From an uncultured Alphaproteobacteria bacterium (lineage in GTDB: Bacteria; Pseudomonadota; Alphaproteobacteria; Micavibrionales; UBA1664), in NCBI GenBank assembly GCA_943789475.1, contig CALSUG010000003.1, positions 212,680 through 276,679 of the forward strand: 64,000 nucleotides of DNA, given 5' to 3'. The notes beneath the pieces are model-generated. The model saw only the letters and a program-made list of their open reading frames with translations, had not been told where the DNA came from and ran no database searches. The position numbers were made by a program, and so were the translations under genes. Below are positions 22,390 through 32,765 of the stretch, one piece after another (positions within the stretch are counted from its first letter, which is position 1; each line of letters opens with the position of its first letter).

Positions 22390-22965
22390 ATGATCTCAAA
22401 GCTAGAAAAAATTAAAAATAAGATTGCTGATCTTTATGTCATGTGCCCAGCTTATGTTATGTATGCTGTTTATGATGTTATGAGATCTGAGAATGCGCTC
22501 TACGAAGCTATATGTAATAAATCAGCTTATAAACCAGATGTGTTAAGAAACATTAGAAATTCGTTTGAATTTTATAGCTTTGGTATTCACCAAAAATATT
22601 TTGACATTAACAACGCAAACTTAGATGAGGACATCAAAATTCTTTTTGATGCATTATATGAAGAGGTTATTGTTCACATTCCTGATGTTTCTAAAATAAA
22701 GTCTATTGAAGATGGTGTTGAAGAAATTGCAAAAGAAGCAAACAGCTCTCGAAATAATGTTGAGCATATTATTTATAGTTTCTTTCATAATGAAATACAT
22801 CAATTTAATGACCTTAATAAAGTGGTAAAATTTAAGAAGGAAATTATCGATCTTTTTAAGAAGTCTGATGATGAGTACTTTGAAGCTGTTTTAAATAAAA
22901 CTATAAATTACCTAACAAATGAAAAAATTATTGAGATCCAGTCAAATGAATCCAAAGCAGTTTAA
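22390..22965 (+). CDS. Helical hypothetical protein (possible immunity/partner)
   Basis: Immediately downstream of the Q/P-rich gene; largely helical composition. Confidence 0.5.
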   Translation: MISKLEKIKNKIADLYVMCPAYVMYAVYDVMRSENALYEAICNKSAYKPDVLRNIRNSFEFYSFGIHQKYFDINNANLDEDIKILFDALYEEVIVHIPDVSKIKSIEDGVEEIAKEANSSRNNVEHIIYSFFHNEIHQFNDLNKVVKFKKEIIDLFKKSDDEYFEAVLNKTINYLTNEKIIEIQSNESKAV

Positions 22966-23803
22966 TTATGGTCCATTCTATAATCGTTTCGATAGCGAGG
23001 GACGTATTGTTTTAGGGTCTATCCCAGAACCTTCAGATGACAATGTTAAGCGCATCAATACTTACGTTCCCCCCCAAGGCCCGACTATAATTAAACAATT
23101 ACACACTGAGCCTGATGGAACAATTACGTGTGGGGCAGGAATTTCAGATACATTACCTGAATTATGGTCTACTGAAGATTTTACTGTGAATAATATATTA
23201 TCATTTCTGTATCCGCCTAATACATGGCCTTCATACACGATTAATAGTGATGAAGAAATAATATGGACACCTGACTGGCTAGGCAACACTGCATTTGGAA
23301 AAACTTTATCTACATGCCATAAGCTTGCAAATGATTTTATTCTCGCACCTGAAAAATTCGTTTTTCCCGAAAAGAAATTTTTTTTATATCAAGACATATA
23401 TGATCAATGTCGTAGTTTCTATCAAAAAACTTGCGAACTAACTTCAGGGCTTCAGTTAAATAAAGATAGCTATGAAGTTCAGCTCAAATGCACAAATTTT
23501 GACTGTACACCAAAAACTTTCACCCATGAAGACAACTCAAGAGATCAAATTTTTGAGATCATAATTAATAACGTCAATTTTGGAGTAGAAGTATTTTCAA
23601 AAGAAAAACAAATATTGGCTCAACCGATAACTACTTATTTATCCGAAAACAGTGATGCTATCGCTTTAATGATGCCCGTGTTCGAACGCCTAAAACAGCT
23701 TTATGCAATGATGTACGCTTCTAAAGAATTACATAGTCTCGGTTACATTATGCCTGAAACAATATTAGAAAATCATAAACAGTTTTTAAAGCAGCTGTCT
23801 TAA
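22946..23803 (+). CDS. Hypothetical protein, paralogue of the C-terminal half of 19841-21613
   Basis: FNYGPFYNRF..., DAIALMMPVFERLKQLYAMMYASKELHSLGYIMPE parallels NEVAMVFPVYERLRQLMSISYALKELRKSGFAPSE. Confidence 0.6.
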   Translation: MNPKQFNYGPFYNRFDSEGRIVLGSIPEPSDDNVKRINTYVPPQGPTIIKQLHTEPDGTITCGAGISDTLPELWSTEDFTVNNILSFLYPPNTWPSYTINSDEEIIWTPDWLGNTAFGKTLSTCHKLANDFILAPEKFVFPEKKFFLYQDIYDQCRSFYQKTCELTSGLQLNKDSYEVQLKCTNFDCTPKTFTHEDNSRDQIFEIIINNVNFGVEVFSKEKQILAQPITTYLSENSDAIALMMPVFERLKQLYAMMYASKELHSLGYIMPETILENHKQFLKQLS

Positions 23804-24186
23804 AAGAACCACTTTTCGGTAAAATCATGAACCTTTGTGCAATCTAAATTTTCGTCAATTTTAGGTTCATCCCATTTGCGCGTAAAGCGTTTATGGTAGT
23901 CCATATTTTTATCAAACCGTGTATCATCGCCTTGCATAAAAAATGTATAAAGGCGATTAACTATACCTTTCATCATGGGTTTCATTTCCTGATCGGTGAT
24001 ATGCGAGACCTCATTCCATGAATATTCATTACCGTCAGCATCTATAATTTTCACATCAGAGTAATCACCTGTTTTCGTAACAGGTGATTGACCAGCGTGA
24101 ATATTTTCAATTTCTGCATTACGAACACACATTGCTGTTAATGTTTTTGCTAATTCAGCACAATCTTTTTCGGTAAATAAACTCAT
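23800..24186 (-). CDS. Hypothetical protein
   Basis: Intact 128-aa ORF at the left edge of the prophage late operon. Confidence 0.4.
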   Translation of the reverse strand: MSLFTEKDCAELAKTLTAMCVRNAEIENIHAGQSPVTKTGDYSDVKIIDADGNEYSWNEVSHITDQEMKPMMKGIVNRLYTFFMQGDDTRFDKNMDYHKRFTRKWDEPKIDENLDCTKVHDFTEKWFF

Positions 24187-24240
24187 AATTTTTCCTTACT
24201 TTAAAAATCATTTTAAACAAAAATTGATCATTTTCTATAG

Positions 24241-24675
24241 CTACATTTGATACAATTTCGCCTCATCTGCACGGCGTTTGATAAGACCGTTGAGTTTACG
24301 GCCATTCGCCCAGACCCAGCGCATAAATTGCTTTGATACGCCTTCATGGTCGCCACGGTTAACGACACGGCGTAGAGTTGATCGTTGCAACGCACCTCCC
24401 CCTAAATTGAATGTAAAAGAGACCAGCGCGTTAAATTTTCCGTCCGTTAATGGCACAGTAATGAGTCGTAAAACGGCTCGTTCTGCAATTTGAACATCGT
24501 GTTTTAGGAGGTCTTCTGCCTGTGATTTTGTAATTCCGTTACTAAAATCCTCATGCGATAGTATGAGATGACCATAACCTATGGTTGGATATCCAGCAGG
24601 ACATATATAAACCTTGGCGGAAAATCCCTCATGATGTTTGATGAGGTTTAACCCATCTTGATTTATGTGGCGCAT
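24241..24675 (-). CDS. Phage lysozyme (T4-type/GH24 endolysin)
   Basis: LIKHHEGFSAKVYICPAGYPTIGYGH, FNALVSFTFNLGGGAL. Confidence 0.9.
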   Translation of the reverse strand: MRHINQDGLNLIKHHEGFSAKVYICPAGYPTIGYGHLILSHEDFSNGITKSQAEDLLKHDVQIAERAVLRLITVPLTDGKFNALVSFTFNLGGGALQRSTLRRVVNRGDHEGVSKQFMRWVWANGRKLNGLIKRRADEAKLYQM

Positions 24676-24676
24676 A

Positions 24677-25135
24677 TTACTGTACTCCTCTTTTCTTTGC
24701 CAAAGCGCGTTGACCAAACCAAAAAGACATGACAGCCGCAAATAATGCCATCGTTTCTGCATCCCAAACGGCAATCAAACTGTCTGTAACGGACAAACCC
24801 TGATCCATAAATTTGATTAATATTGCGATTTTGACGGTGGCGAATAACGCAAAAAACGCATAGGTGATGATGGGGCGCACGGTTGCACGGAGAGCCTCCA
24901 CCCATTTCACGCCACTCGGTTGGCTGGCATGGGTATAAAGCGCCTTACTTTCGCTAATATCGGCTTGTACGTGTATCTCTTCAAGACGCTGTGCGTGATT
25001 GAGTTTGTTGGCTTCGATTTGTCGATCTAAAATCGCCAATTCATGATTGCGATCCGCCCGATCTTTCCAGATGCCTAAGATATCGGGAAAGGCCGATGAC
25101 ATGAATCCAAGTAATGATCCTAAAAGTGTAAGCAT
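24677..25135 (-). CDS. Holin-type membrane protein
   Basis: N-terminal hydrophobic segment, charged middle, ATVRPIITYAFFALFATVKIAI...FAAVMSFWFGQRA; next to lysozyme. Confidence 0.65.
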   Translation of the reverse strand: MLTLLGSLLGFMSSAFPDILGIWKDRADRNHELAILDRQIEANKLNHAQRLEEIHVQADISESKALYTHASQPSGVKWVEALRATVRPIITYAFFALFATVKIAILIKFMDQGLSVTDSLIAVWDAETMALFAAVMSFWFGQRALAKKRGVQ

Positions 25136-25147
25136 GATAACTCTCCT

Positions 25148-25411
25148 TTATGTTTTGGGGTTTGTAATATTTTGAAGATCAGATTTGATGTCACTGATCT
25201 GTGATTTAATAACGGCGAGATCTTGGCGCATTTCACCAACGACACGGCGACCCGTAATATCGTTATTCACCTGATTTTCTAGTGTTTGAATGCGTTCGCT
25301 TGTAACAGCGTGATGCGAACTGATCCGCGCTGTGACCTTTATAATCGCAATGATAAGACCGATGCTGTTGGCAAACATGCCCAGCACCAGCGCAATGGTG
25401 GCTAGTGTCAT
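25148..25411 (-). CDS. Small membrane/coiled-coil lysis-associated protein
   Basis: N-terminal TM plus coiled coil, in lysis cluster. Confidence 0.45.
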   Translation of the reverse strand: MTLATIALVLGMFANSIGLIIAIIKVTARISSHHAVTSERIQTLENQVNNDITGRRVVGEMRQDLAVIKSQISDIKSDLQNITNPKT

Positions 25412-25488
25412 AGTTTTTTCCTTTTTTTAAATTGAAGTTTTGTTAAATATTTATGTGGTATGGTATTTCCAAAGAGAGGTAAGAGAGT

Positions 25489-26334
25489 ATGGGAACACGT
25501 CTATCATCAAAGGATGCGGCTTACGTCAGAGAGCTTGAAAAACAAGAACTCTTGGAGTTTTGCGCTGCGCAAGATTTGCAAACTACAGGAGCTAATTACC
25601 GATTATTTCTCTCTGAAATTGCTATCCGTCTCGACACAGATGAAGAAGACATGGCCATCATCATGTCTCGCAAAGTCAAAGACACAACCACGCTTTATCA
25701 TTGGGGTTGGTATCAAGAAGATCGCGCAACAACTTTAAAAAACCACCCTCTCCGTAAATGGAATAATACCGTAAAAGCGAACACATTCATTTGTGAGAGC
25801 CAAGATGATGTTGATGAATTCATCGCATTCAATAATAATTTATTCGGCAAAACGCTCCTTGTTCCAAGCAGTGGATCGCCTGAAATATTAGACGGTCAGA
25901 GCGCTCCTGTTGAATATGAAGGTCACTATGATCTTATGGATGATTCTAAAATTGTAAGTTTTAGCCAGATTGTCCAAGCCTTTATGACCATGAGACCAAC
26001 AGATGCGCCACAAAAAATTACTCTTCACAGTGAAATAGATTCTGATCATCGCTCTGAATTCGGTGGTGTCATATCTGTTGCCGATTTAGAAACAAATGAC
26101 ATCGCCTTTCAAACTCGTCATCCTGTCTTGCTATTTAGAGTATCCCTTGATAGTGGTCGCCCACGATATATGAGTTATTCTGTTGCAGATCAAAGGCCTG
26201 TTGAAATTGGTTTCCATGATTCAAAAGAATCTAAACGCATGATGTCAGAACTCAAACAAACACAAAGAAAACTGCAACATCCTGTGTTTGAAGCAAGCTC
26301 ACCACCTGTTCCTCATCAATCCTTAAAAGCATAG
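25489..26334 (+). CDS. Plus-strand hypothetical (moron) between lysis and tail modules
   Basis: Intact 281-aa ORF, opposite to the late operon. Confidence 0.55.
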   Translation: MGTRLSSKDAAYVRELEKQELLEFCAAQDLQTTGANYRLFLSEIAIRLDTDEEDMAIIMSRKVKDTTTLYHWGWYQEDRATTLKNHPLRKWNNTVKANTFICESQDDVDEFIAFNNNLFGKTLLVPSSGSPEILDGQSAPVEYEGHYDLMDDSKIVSFSQIVQAFMTMRPTDAPQKITLHSEIDSDHRSEFGGVISVADLETNDIAFQTRHPVLLFRVSLDSGRPRYMSYSVADQRPVEIGFHDSKESKRMMSELKQTQRKLQHPVFEASSPPVPHQSLKA

Positions 26335-26338
26335 TTTT

Positions 26339-28585
26339 TTACTGATCCGCGCTATGAACGAGGTTATTTTCGATGACAGCGTTAATTTCGATTTCATCAC
26401 CACGGGGGCGGATGGACATCACACGGGCAAATACAGCCCATGCTTCCCCCACACCAAAGGCGAAGTGAGTGCGTTCTTGCGCGTTACCGATATAGGGTTC
26501 AAAATCTAATTCACTCGATAAAATGACAGACCGATCATTTGATGAGGTACTCACTTCCCACGGCCCACTCACTGATCCATCAACATTACGAAGTCCAATA
26601 TAGTGCGTTCCCCCATCGGTAAAATCGACAGGTTCTGATAATGTTAAAACAGGATGATTATAGGCAATAATTTCACCTGATTGCCCCCATTGCGGCATAT
26701 CGTGATTGAGAGCAATCAAATCCCCATAGGTTGGAATAAGCCCTTCTAATTCTGTTTTAAAATTCACCAACCGTCTGCGATAACGATTAGCCGCCGCCAT
26801 ATAAAGACCCTCACGGATCGCGTGATCTTTATCGGTACTGCCAAACAACGCAACCGTGGCTGGCTTCTCTGTTTGACTATCAGGCAATGACACCGTGATT
26901 TCATCTGGTTTCCATGTTTTGTGATTGAAGTATTTGACCGTGATACTATCCGCCGTATCTTCGCCTGGCATCACATAGTCAATGGACAAAGAGTTCTTCA
27001 CAATATTGCGTGGTGAGAACAACGCCACAGGCAATGTTTTAATCTCATCGCGAACACAACGCACAATCCCACCTTGTAAAAATGGAACAGCACGACCACA
27101 CCGCATGACTTGGGTGACCGCATCCCACACTGTTAATTTTGCATCAAACACACCCGAAAATGTATCACCACGCGCACTCCATATTTGATCCAGCGCATGA
27201 AAGGATTTGAGATCAATACGGTGATCTTCTAATTCAGATCCGTATGATGATTTGAGAATATCTAAACACGCCCATGCAATCGATGATGTCGGTTGATAAT
27301 CCGCACTCCACCCCGTGATTTCATCCCAGATTTTGAGTTTGCGAGTCACAATCACATTGACCAAACGCGCAGATGATTGCGATAAATTATTGGTTGCTTT
27401 CATCCGCATGGCCAATAATGTCACCGCGCCATAATCAGGGACATGATCCAAGTGGGCTTTCAGTGCTTGCCATGTGATATCATTCCCCACCCGTGCGGAT
27501 TCATCCTTAACATTGGTGCGCGTGGCTTTGACTTCGTAGCGACCGGAAGACACCGCATAATGATATGTCTTCCGAATGGCCGTGTTGGTGGCATCGGTGA
27601 GTGTTTCCGATCCAAGAGTTATCCATGACCCTGTTGCATTGCCTTCATCATCGATCAAACGCGCTTCCACATCCCATGTGACCGTGCGATTGCTCAATCC
27701 CCCATTGTCCGTGGCGTAATAAAGCCCACGAGGGAGGACAATATCAATAGCGAGATCATTGGTCAGGGTTTCGGCTGGGTTGGCAATAAAGGGGCCGACC
27801 TCTTCATTTTCGAATAACTCCTGCCCTGCAACTTCGGGTGCTGTTGTCACCTCCGTATCAAAAAGTGTGACTGTGCCATTGGGTTCAACAATCTCATAGG
27901 TGATTTCATCAAAGGATGAGATCGGCGTATCTTCAATACGGATTTGTTCAAGATCATAATATCCCTGTCCAATCACATGCAGTTGATAGAGATATTGTTC
28001 GTTATTTTCAAACTCGGCATAGGGCGTTGAACCAAAATCGGGATAGATAATATGCCGACCATAAATCACAGGAATAGGTTCACCCAAGCGAGCTTTGTTT
28101 CCTTGGGCTTGCAGTGAATATGTCGGGCTTGGGCTTGTCGCATTATAATTATTGACCGCAGAGGCTGGGCTTGGTGGTGGCACAAGGGCATTGACCAGCG
28201 CCGTTCCTGCCAATGTCACTCCAGCTGTAATCAAGGCCGTTCCAATCGCGCTGGTCACCCCCAATGTTGAGGCAATCGCACCAGCGACATAAGGCGCGGC
28301 AATCATCACGGCAATGGATAAAACCGTTTTTAATATTTTACCGCCACCGCCTCCACCTTGTGGCAGAGCAATAAAAGAAACTATCGTGGTTTCTTCAATA
28401 ATGGTGATCGCCCAATCCGCACGCAAAACAGGATCACCATTCACAAGACAGATCGTTGGTTTATTAAATTCAACAATATCCTGATCATCCAAAAATGCTC
28501 GCACGCTCTGCCCAATAACAGGTTCAAAGCGTTCAACATTATGATGCAGATAAAATGGATTATGATGAATGGCAGCATGAGCCAT
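26339..28585 (-). CDS. Phage tail tip/host specificity protein (lambda gpJ-like)
   Basis: Position and size; GNKARLGEPIPVIYGRHIIYPDF; EQLYQLHVIGQGYYDLEQIRIEDTPI. Confidence 0.8.
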   Translation of the reverse strand: MAHAAIHHNPFYLHHNVERFEPVIGQSVRAFLDDQDIVEFNKPTICLVNGDPVLRADWAITIIEETTIVSFIALPQGGGGGGKILKTVLSIAVMIAAPYVAGAIASTLGVTSAIGTALITAGVTLAGTALVNALVPPPSPASAVNNYNATSPSPTYSLQAQGNKARLGEPIPVIYGRHIIYPDFGSTPYAEFENNEQYLYQLHVIGQGYYDLEQIRIEDTPISSFDEITYEIVEPNGTVTLFDTEVTTAPEVAGQELFENEEVGPFIANPAETLTNDLAIDIVLPRGLYYATDNGGLSNRTVTWDVEARLIDDEGNATGSWITLGSETLTDATNTAIRKTYHYAVSSGRYEVKATRTNVKDESARVGNDITWQALKAHLDHVPDYGAVTLLAMRMKATNNLSQSSARLVNVIVTRKLKIWDEITGWSADYQPTSSIAWACLDILKSSYGSELEDHRIDLKSFHALDQIWSARGDTFSGVFDAKLTVWDAVTQVMRCGRAVPFLQGGIVRCVRDEIKTLPVALFSPRNIVKNSLSIDYVMPGEDTADSITVKYFNHKTWKPDEITVSLPDSQTEKPATVALFGSTDKDHAIREGLYMAAANRYRRRLVNFKTELEGLIPTYGDLIALNHDMPQWGQSGEIIAYNHPVLTLSEPVDFTDGGTHYIGLRNVDGSVSGPWEVSTSSNDRSVILSSELDFEPYIGNAQERTHFAFGVGEAWAVFARVMSIRPRGDEIEINAVIENNLVHSADQ

Positions 28586-28587
28586 GG

Positions 28588-28992
28588 TTATTCACCTTTA
28601 TAACGATAGTAATTTTCGATTTTCCAACCCGTAAGGGCCAGGCTTTGTAGATTTTGAAATATAACCCCAGCGCCTTGCATGGAATGCAACATGCCACCCC
28701 CATCAACATCCAGCCAAATTCCAACATGAATCGGATGACGTGATTGGCGCATGAGGGCAATATCACCCTCAACAGGATTATTAATAACATCCCAAAACGC
28801 ACGTTCAGGGTGACCATCAATTGTTTTAATCAGTTCCCTGATATTATTTTCTTCAACGGAAATAATTTGAAGTTCACGGTTATGAAAGCGTTTATGCATC
28901 TCAACAACCAAGCCCCAGCAATCATATGCATGAGGGCCGGCACTCGCCACTTCCCATGGTTTGCCAATATAATCAAATGCCCAATGTGTCAT
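28588..28992 (-). CDS. NlpC/P60-family tail assembly peptidase (gpK-like)
   Basis: DYIGKPWEVASAGPHAYDCWGLV, HPIHVGIWLD. Confidence 0.85.
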   Translation of the reverse strand: MTHWAFDYIGKPWEVASAGPHAYDCWGLVVEMHKRFHNRELQIISVEENNIRELIKTIDGHPERAFWDVINNPVEGDIALMRQSRHPIHVGIWLDVDGGGMLHSMQGAGVIFQNLQSLALTGWKIENYYRYKGE

Positions 28993-29002
28993 GGATTATT
29001 CC

Positions 29003-29545
29003 TTATCGTGTGAGGCCAGCAAAACGGCTGGCATTATATGTTTCAGATGGAAAAGCCTTATTCCCGATATCAAGCATTCGCGCTTTACCAGTCACCCTCA
29101 TCACATCAACGCTCACCTCAGTGAGAACAAGAGTGAGTGGTGGATCAATTTGCGGTCCCGAAGTATCGTTATTAAGATAGGGTCGATAGGTGATTTCGAT
29201 CACATCTTGCGATTCAACGGCGCTATCAAGATGCTCTGTTAATTCGCGCGAAACATTATCCAATGTGACGGTTATTTCAGGCACGGGCGCTGTATCAATG
29301 GGAGGCAATTCCAAATCAAAACCCATGGCGATAAATTCAACGACTTCGCCGCCGTTAAGTGGCGCACTATCCTCAAGATTGGCATTGAAGTTTTGATTAT
29401 CTCGTACCACGCGCACAGCGATTGTGAGTCCATCATCATCGACAAATGTCGGATGACGGATTTCGAGCGTGTGTAAGATCACAACATCACTAGGCGCAGA
29501 AGCATACGCCTCCGCAATTGCAGAGTTTAAAGTTTCATCAGGCAT
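29003..29545 (-). CDS. DUF1833-like minor tail protein
   Basis: LNSAIAEAYASAPSDVVILHTLEIRHPTF...; tail-tip synteny. Confidence 0.65.
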   Translation of the reverse strand: MPDETLNSAIAEAYASAPSDVVILHTLEIRHPTFVDDDGLTIAVRVVRDNQNFNANLEDSAPLNGGEVVEFIAMGFDLELPPIDTAPVPEITVTLDNVSRELTEHLDSAVESQDVIEITYRPYLNNDTSGPQIDPPLTLVLTEVSVDVMRVTGKARMLDIGNKAFPSETYNASRFAGLTR

Positions 29546-29551
29546 GGGAAG

Positions 29552-30085
29552 TTACTTTTCTAGAGTGTCAAAATATGAATCAAAATCCGTCTTCATATCT
29601 TCATATGTTGGATATGGGCTTGTTTTGTGGCGTTCTGTGATTGTTTTTTCAGCGTCAAAACATCTTTGAACGTGAACTCTCACCTTATCAGCCAGAGCTA
29701 TAATCATGGGTGATGTCAAAATGACAAAGCCGTTTTCTGATTTCCAATTCACAACATAATGGGGGTCTTCTTTGGCAATAATACGCGCGGCCATTAATCG
29801 TTGTTGTGATAAATCATCTGTTTGGACACTCACCGTGTCGACTAATATACCACCGAATAGTTTTTGATCACGGCACACTGTGATGGAGCGTGTGACGGTT
29901 TCGGATTTATCCTTATCCATTGCAGTCAGTTCATCGGGTGTGTGTTCAACCAATCGGTTATTATGGATTTTCCACCCGGGCTGGCAGTCATCTGAACAAT
30001 CGACCCATTCAAGTGGCATCGCCACTGGAAAATCGTTCTCTTCGATTTGAATAACAATATTATTATTTATAAGTGCTTTTTTCAT
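29552..30085 (-). CDS. Tail fibre-associated/assembly protein
   Basis: Position downstream of tail fibre genes; partly duplicated at 10578-10689. Confidence 0.5.
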   Translation of the reverse strand: MKKALINNNIVIQIEENDFPVAMPLEWVDCSDDCQPGWKIHNNRLVEHTPDELTAMDKDKSETVTRSITVCRDQKLFGGILVDTVSVQTDDLSQQRLMAARIIAKEDPHYVVNWKSENGFVILTSPMIIALADKVRVHVQRCFDAEKTITERHKTSPYPTYEDMKTDFDSYFDTLEK

Positions 30086-30087
30086 GA

Positions 30088-30759
30088 TTAACTATAAACC
30101 TCCACGATGACTACTCCGTTTCCACCACTACCAGAGCCACCATTTCCAACAGTGACTGTTTCTGTTGCCGATAGATTATCCGATAAAATTATCTTGATAG
30201 ATGCCCCTCCAGCTCCAGCGCCACCTTCTCCTGAATAGTTTTGATTATTTGATGTTTCACCTTTGCCGCCAGCGCCACCGCCGTAATTACCACCAGAGCC
30301 ACCTGCGACAGAACCGTAATTACCGTAACCACCGCGTCCACCACCACCAAAAAGTGATGATCCTCCCATACCACCAGCAAGGTTAGAATATCGAGGGGCG
30401 TTATATTGAACATGCGTTGACTGACCATCTTGTCCTTTGAGATTAATATCACCGTTTGAACCAGAGCCACCCAAGCCACCTGTCCCCTGAGTAGTTCCAC
30501 CGCCACCGCCAACTTGTCCTCCAGTTGCCGAGCAATGCGTTCCAAATGATGATGTGCCACCATTTCCAGATCGACCACCACCACCGCCAATAACAGTGAC
30601 TTTCACATAGCGGCATGTTTCTGGCTTTGTCCACGTTGTGGATGATGTTAACACCTGTGTGATAACAGGTTCAGATCCCACCGAATTATTTTCAAAGTAG
30701 GTATCTATAATGTCATTAACAGATGCCTCTATTGCATCGCGTGATATTTCTGTTGTCAT
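30088..30759 (-). CDS. Glycine-rich tail fibre/adhesin protein
   Basis: STTWTKPETCRYVKVTVIGGGGGRSGNGG... glycine-rich receptor-binding tip pattern. Confidence 0.7.
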   Translation of the reverse strand: MTTEISRDAIEASVNDIIDTYFENNSVGSEPVITQVLTSSTTWTKPETCRYVKVTVIGGGGGRSGNGGTSSFGTHCSATGGQVGGGGGTTQGTGGLGGSGSNGDINLKGQDGQSTHVQYNAPRYSNLAGGMGGSSLFGGGGRGGYGNYGSVAGGSGGNYGGGAGGKGETSNNQNYSGEGGAGAGGASIKIILSDNLSATETVTVGNGGSGSGGNGVVIVEVYS

Positions 30760-32237
30760 TGTGCTATCTCCGTAATTTTAAAAACGACTGCTGGGGTATT
30801 GCCATGAAATGAATCTCCACCTGTTGCTGGAGATTTCAGCATGTAAGCCACTCCACCGTGTTGAGTAACGCCGTAGCGTAATTTATATGTTCGCAGGGCT
30901 GTATCCCCAGCATTTAACTCAGCCATAAAATTAATTTGAGAGGTGTATGAAGTCGTGTAAAGCGTATGGATACACGATGCGAACGCAGATGAATCGTCAT
31001 CTTGAAACAAGGCTATTATAAAAAAATTACCTGAACTATCCATCACGGGTATCGATACTTCTATCAATATTTTACTGTTTGCAAATTGAGGGGTGAAATT
31101 GACGCTCATATATTCTTTACCCTCTGTTTTTTGAGGAATGGTGCTGTCATATGGTATCTGTAATGGCGTTTCTTCTTTTACGTTGGACTTTTGTACGACG
31201 ATTTGTATGACACGTCCTGCACTATTAACGTAGTCAAATACCGCCCTACATGTTGCAAATTTTGTCGTCAGCCCTGCAAAAATGTCAGCGAACGCACCAC
31301 GTAGACTGGATGCAATTTTTGTATATCCAACAGTTTCATCTCCCGGAACACCGATGGGCAGTCCGCTACTGTCCCATGTAAATTCAATCTCATTAATATT
31401 TTCTCCCAACGCATCAAATGTCACGACACCAGTGCCGGGTTCATAGATAAAATCTTCACAATGTTGTACAACGCCATCTGCTGTCATTCTCAAAGCCGCA
31501 CTGCTTGGTGGAAGCGGCGTGTTTGTAATTGTTAAGTTCGTATCCCCTGTCGTAAAATCACCATCTGATCTTTTGAATAGTTGCTTTTTTGCCTCTCCAG
31601 CGCTTGCACCAAAAGATGATGTAATCCATGTATCAGGAGATGTATCTGTATCTGCAATAAAGGATGCTCCGCCAATCGAAGATACAGCATATGGATTACT
31701 ATTTTCATCAATATGATCTACTGGATCGGGTGTAATAAAAATGGCGTTTGCATCATTCGTTTTTTTCTTAATCGTCACATTAAACGGCAGATCTGTATCA
31801 GAGATCAGTGGGAGATTAATGATCACATCACCACCCGATGTATCCACGGCAAACATGATTCCATTATGGCTGGAATCAATATCAAAGGGGCTGTTTGCAA
31901 TTGTCAAAAAAACAATGTCTCTAAAGGGCGCACTTTGTAAAACCTGTTGTGCTGAATTCACCAACGTCACGGCCTGATTTGCGTAAGACTGGGAGTTATT
32001 CGCCTCTTGCGTTGCCGTATCCACAGCGTTTTGAAGTGCCGTTGAATTAATATTCAATGCTTGAATTTGTTGGTTTCCTGCTGTTTCAATATCTAAAATT
32101 GTCTTTGCAAGGGTTTTTACTTGTCCCGAACTAACCGTAATGGTGGATTGGTTATCACCATGAACAATATTGTGCAGTATCTGGGAATCCGTTTGGACCG
32201 TTAAGACGGCATTTTCTAAATCCGTTTGTAATGTCAT
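30756..32237 (-). CDS. Tail fibre protein
   Basis: N-terminal coiled coil; FRDIVFLTIANSPFDIDSSHNGIMFAVDTSGGDVIINLP...; position. Confidence 0.6.
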   Translation of the reverse strand: MTLQTDLENAVLTVQTDSQILHNIVHGDNQSTITVSSGQVKTLAKTILDIETAGNQQIQALNINSTALQNAVDTATQEANNSQSYANQAVTLVNSAQQVLQSAPFRDIVFLTIANSPFDIDSSHNGIMFAVDTSGGDVIINLPLISDTDLPFNVTIKKKTNDANAIFITPDPVDHIDENSNPYAVSSIGGASFIADTDTSPDTWITSSFGASAGEAKKQLFKRSDGDFTTGDTNLTITNTPLPPSSAALRMTADGVVQHCEDFIYEPGTGVVTFDALGENINEIEFTWDSSGLPIGVPGDETVGYTKIASSLRGAFADIFAGLTTKFATCRAVFDYVNSAGRVIQIVVQKSNVKEETPLQIPYDSTIPQKTEGKEYMSVNFTPQFANSKILIEVSIPVMDSSGNFFIIALFQDDDSSAFASCIHTLYTTSYTSQINFMAELNAGDTALRTYKLRYGVTQHGGVAYMLKSPATGGDSFHGNTPAVVFKITEIAQ

Positions 32238-32248
32238 GATTGCTTTTC

Positions 32249-32734
32249 CTAATCGTTTAAAAGTGGTGGTAAATGAATATGAACAAGGACATTCAAACCA
32301 TTGATGGCGTTTGTAAGACCTCTAATATCTTCGCTAAGAACAATACTTGTTGCACCCTCATCCAAGACAGGCCGTTGTCGAATTTCCAACTCGGACTGCA
32401 CTTGCCACAATGTTCCTCCAGCCAATAACTGTGATGAAAATTGACGTGTAAATCGCGCTTCTTGATCCAGTAATCCCAAACCACCAAGAAGGTTGATCGT
32501 GAAAAAATTTGCACCTTCTTTTGCGTGCCAGCGATACCATCCTTCAAAGATCGCATATTGATCACGACGCATAATCCAGCGCACAGAAATGGTTGTGGGA
32601 ACATCCGTAAAACGCCTACGATGCCGTGCTAATCCTGAATCCATTTCAGTCCGAATAAGCGCGTCACCGGGTTGGACATTATATCCCTCAACTGTGGGTA
32701 AAGGCAGTGTTGATGGCCATGTAATCGTGGTCAT
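32249..32734 (-). CDS. Phage tail protein (hypothetical)
   Basis: Tail module synteny. Confidence 0.5.
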   Translation of the reverse strand: MTTITWPSTLPLPTVEGYNVQPGDALIRTEMDSGLARHRRRFTDVPTTISVRWIMRRDQYAIFEGWYRWHAKEGANFFTINLLGGLGLLDQEARFTRQFSSQLLAGGTLWQVQSELEIRQRPVLDEGATSIVLSEDIRGLTNAINGLNVLVHIHLPPLLND

Positions 32735-32765
32735 GAATTCCTCTTCAATATATACTTTGATTCCG

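Noticed and set aside
22736-22800. HEPN-like RNNVEH in the 22390-22965 product
   Set aside because: A single short R-x4-H match without supporting context; noted only as a weak hint.
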